A stretch of 64,000 nt of DNA from Letharia columbiana. Its lineage: Eukaryota; Ascomycota; Lecanoromycetes; Lecanorales; Parmeliaceae. The stretch covers positions 744,001-808,000 of the forward strand of contig NW_023501040.1 of NCBI RefSeq assembly GCF_014066305.1, written 5' to 3'. Positions 63,001 through 64,000 of this stretch are shown in pieces (the first letter of the stretch is position 1; each line of letters begins with the position of its first letter). Under the pieces are notes generated by a model. It was given only the letters and a program-made list of their open reading frames with translations, had not been told where the DNA came from and searched no databases. The translations under genes were made by a program, and so were the position numbers.

Positions 63001-64000
63001 GTCTCTAAAGAAAGAGCTGGCTCATTCACCTGGGGTCTGTACGAAGTTAATCGAGTCCGTAGTATGCTTATTCACCCTAATTCCTGCAACGTACCTGAGC
63101 TGCAATGGATCACCTATGAAGATAGCGTGTTTTACGGAAGGAAAAAGAGTGCACAGTGTCTGTGCCTCCATTACCTCTGCTGCTTCTTCGCAAATGACGG
63201 TCTGAAGGTTCAATTGGTTCAGCATGGAAGAATTCATAGCGCAGGCTGTCATAGTCATCGCGACAACGTCCTCTGATGTAGCTAATCAGCCAGAAAGTCA
63301 TGCAGTTTTTGCGGAATTTGCTTACGATCTCGAAGACACCGAGCATCAGTATCATGATGCACTTCATACCGTTTCGAGACAGCGACTTGATGGCGACGAT
63401 GAATTTCAGCTGTTCGGTCAAGTATGGTCTGAGGATCAATCTCTTCTTTCCATTTGTTGAGAAGACGCTGTCGCTCTTTAAGGCTCAATTTCCAAACGTT
63501 ACAGCCAGACGAAGGATCCGAAGCCGCTGTATTTGCCGCATTTAGTGCTACATTGTCAAGCACTCTGTGTTTTGTTCGGAGATCGCCATCATCTGCGTCA
63601 TCTTGAAATTCGTATTGATTGCCGAGCATACTGCTGAACTTGTCTAGGAGTCGATCGAGATCGTTGATGTCGCCTCCTTTGCCCCAAAACTCAAAGGCGA
63701 AACCGCCAGCTTTGCGAGCCAATCGAATATCTGCAAGCCGAGACGAGTCGACTCTCTCGAGCCCAGTGAAGCGTTCTAAGATTGCCGGATATTTTGATTT
63801 AAGAAGCTCTCGAACCGCTGGCCAGCTCAGTACGTCTGTGTTGAGGGACTCGCACCAACTTGTACCCTCAGTTGTTAAGCCTACGATTGACGAAATTAGT
63901 TGCCTGAATATACCAGAAAGGGAGTGGAAACAGACCTTCGACCTGACGATGGGCCTGGCTCTCTCTGCTTCTCTCAAGCGTGGTCTTCTTGAGTTGACGT
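60088..64000 (-). CDS. NF-X1-finger and RZ-finger superfamily 1 helicase (ZNFX1-like), 5' part outside the window
   Basis: 3' part of a large gene. Exons in transcript order: about 64000-63326 (probably with one further unplaced intron near 63900), 63281-63095, 63036-62835 and 62772-60088. The helicase core shows the DEAA-type Walker B as VICEEAAEVMEA, GDPLQLRPQV (motif III), SRLDLQRRMHPDIADL, ATIDNFQGEESKIVILSTVRSN (motif V) and NVGCSRAKNGFYIVGN (motif VI), the UPF1-like SF1 set. It is followed by at least six NF-X1-type fingers (CGHPCTLKC, CGHRCTKKCGEPC, CGHHCRAIC, CGHRCAENC, CGHGSCSRPC, CRHLCPSLCGEMC), a long helical region, and near the C-terminus HGHQYSASTWPDCPECG, an RZ-type finger. This architecture equals ZNFX1, an RNA-binding helicase linked to small-RNA heredity and antiviral response in animals. 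The fungal role is not established. Confidence 0.92.

Overview
This window is fungal nuclear DNA, almost certainly from a filamentous ascomycete (Pezizomycotina, possibly Dothideomycetes). The basis is compact genes with short GT..AG introns (about 44-144 bp), typical fungal families (Con-10/KGG stress protein, 2EXR-like F-box relatives, BTB proteins, NF-X1 helicase), and a long AT-rich block with the CpA-to-TpA signature of repeat-induced point mutation (RIP). Exon coordinates were worked out by hand from splice sites and reading frame. Nothing was searched against a database.

Layout. Positions 1-29.9 kb are an ordinary gene-bearing arm: kinesin-6-like motor (+), mitochondrial-type short-chain dehydrogenase (+), membrane-anchored pseudo-aspartyl protease (-), UbcH7-like E2 (-), 2EXR/F-box-like protein (+), signal peptidase subunit SEC11 (-), FAR-17a/AIG1-like membrane protein (+), PWWP+BTB-like nuclear protein (+), unknown Pro/Ser-rich tail-anchored protein (-), CHZ-motif small acidic protein (-), Con-10/KGG stress protein (-), a decayed ankyrin gene (-), glutathione transferase (-), a small secreted protein (-) and a BTB/POZ protein (-). 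These genes serve unrelated housekeeping or accessory roles and I see no biosynthetic cluster.

Positions 29.9-59.5 kb are a repeat island. Its core, about 30.05-57.0 kb, is extremely AT-rich, almost devoid of CpA and TpG while CpG survives, and has no usable reading frames. The island is bracketed by inverted GC-richer repeats at 29903-29934 and 59468-59500. Nested inside is a second candidate element of about 20.6 kb with 27-bp terminal inverted repeats (31385-31411 and 51979-52005), subterminal tandem repeats, and two diverged direct copies of a roughly 4-kb module. Between 57.0 and 58.85 kb lies a segment that largely escaped RIP. It carries tandemly duplicated low-complexity coding-like units and a 140-bp direct repeat whose two copies display the RIP substitution pattern directly.

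Beyond the island, 60.1-64.0 kb holds the 3' part of an NF-X1/RZ-finger helicase (ZNFX1-like) that runs off the right edge.

The most interesting material is the island: a giant, heavily RIPped element nested in a larger inverted-repeat-bounded block. Further points worth attention are a conserved-looking protease fold lacking its first catalytic Asp, and two reading-frame breaks located exactly at C homopolymers in otherwise intact genes.
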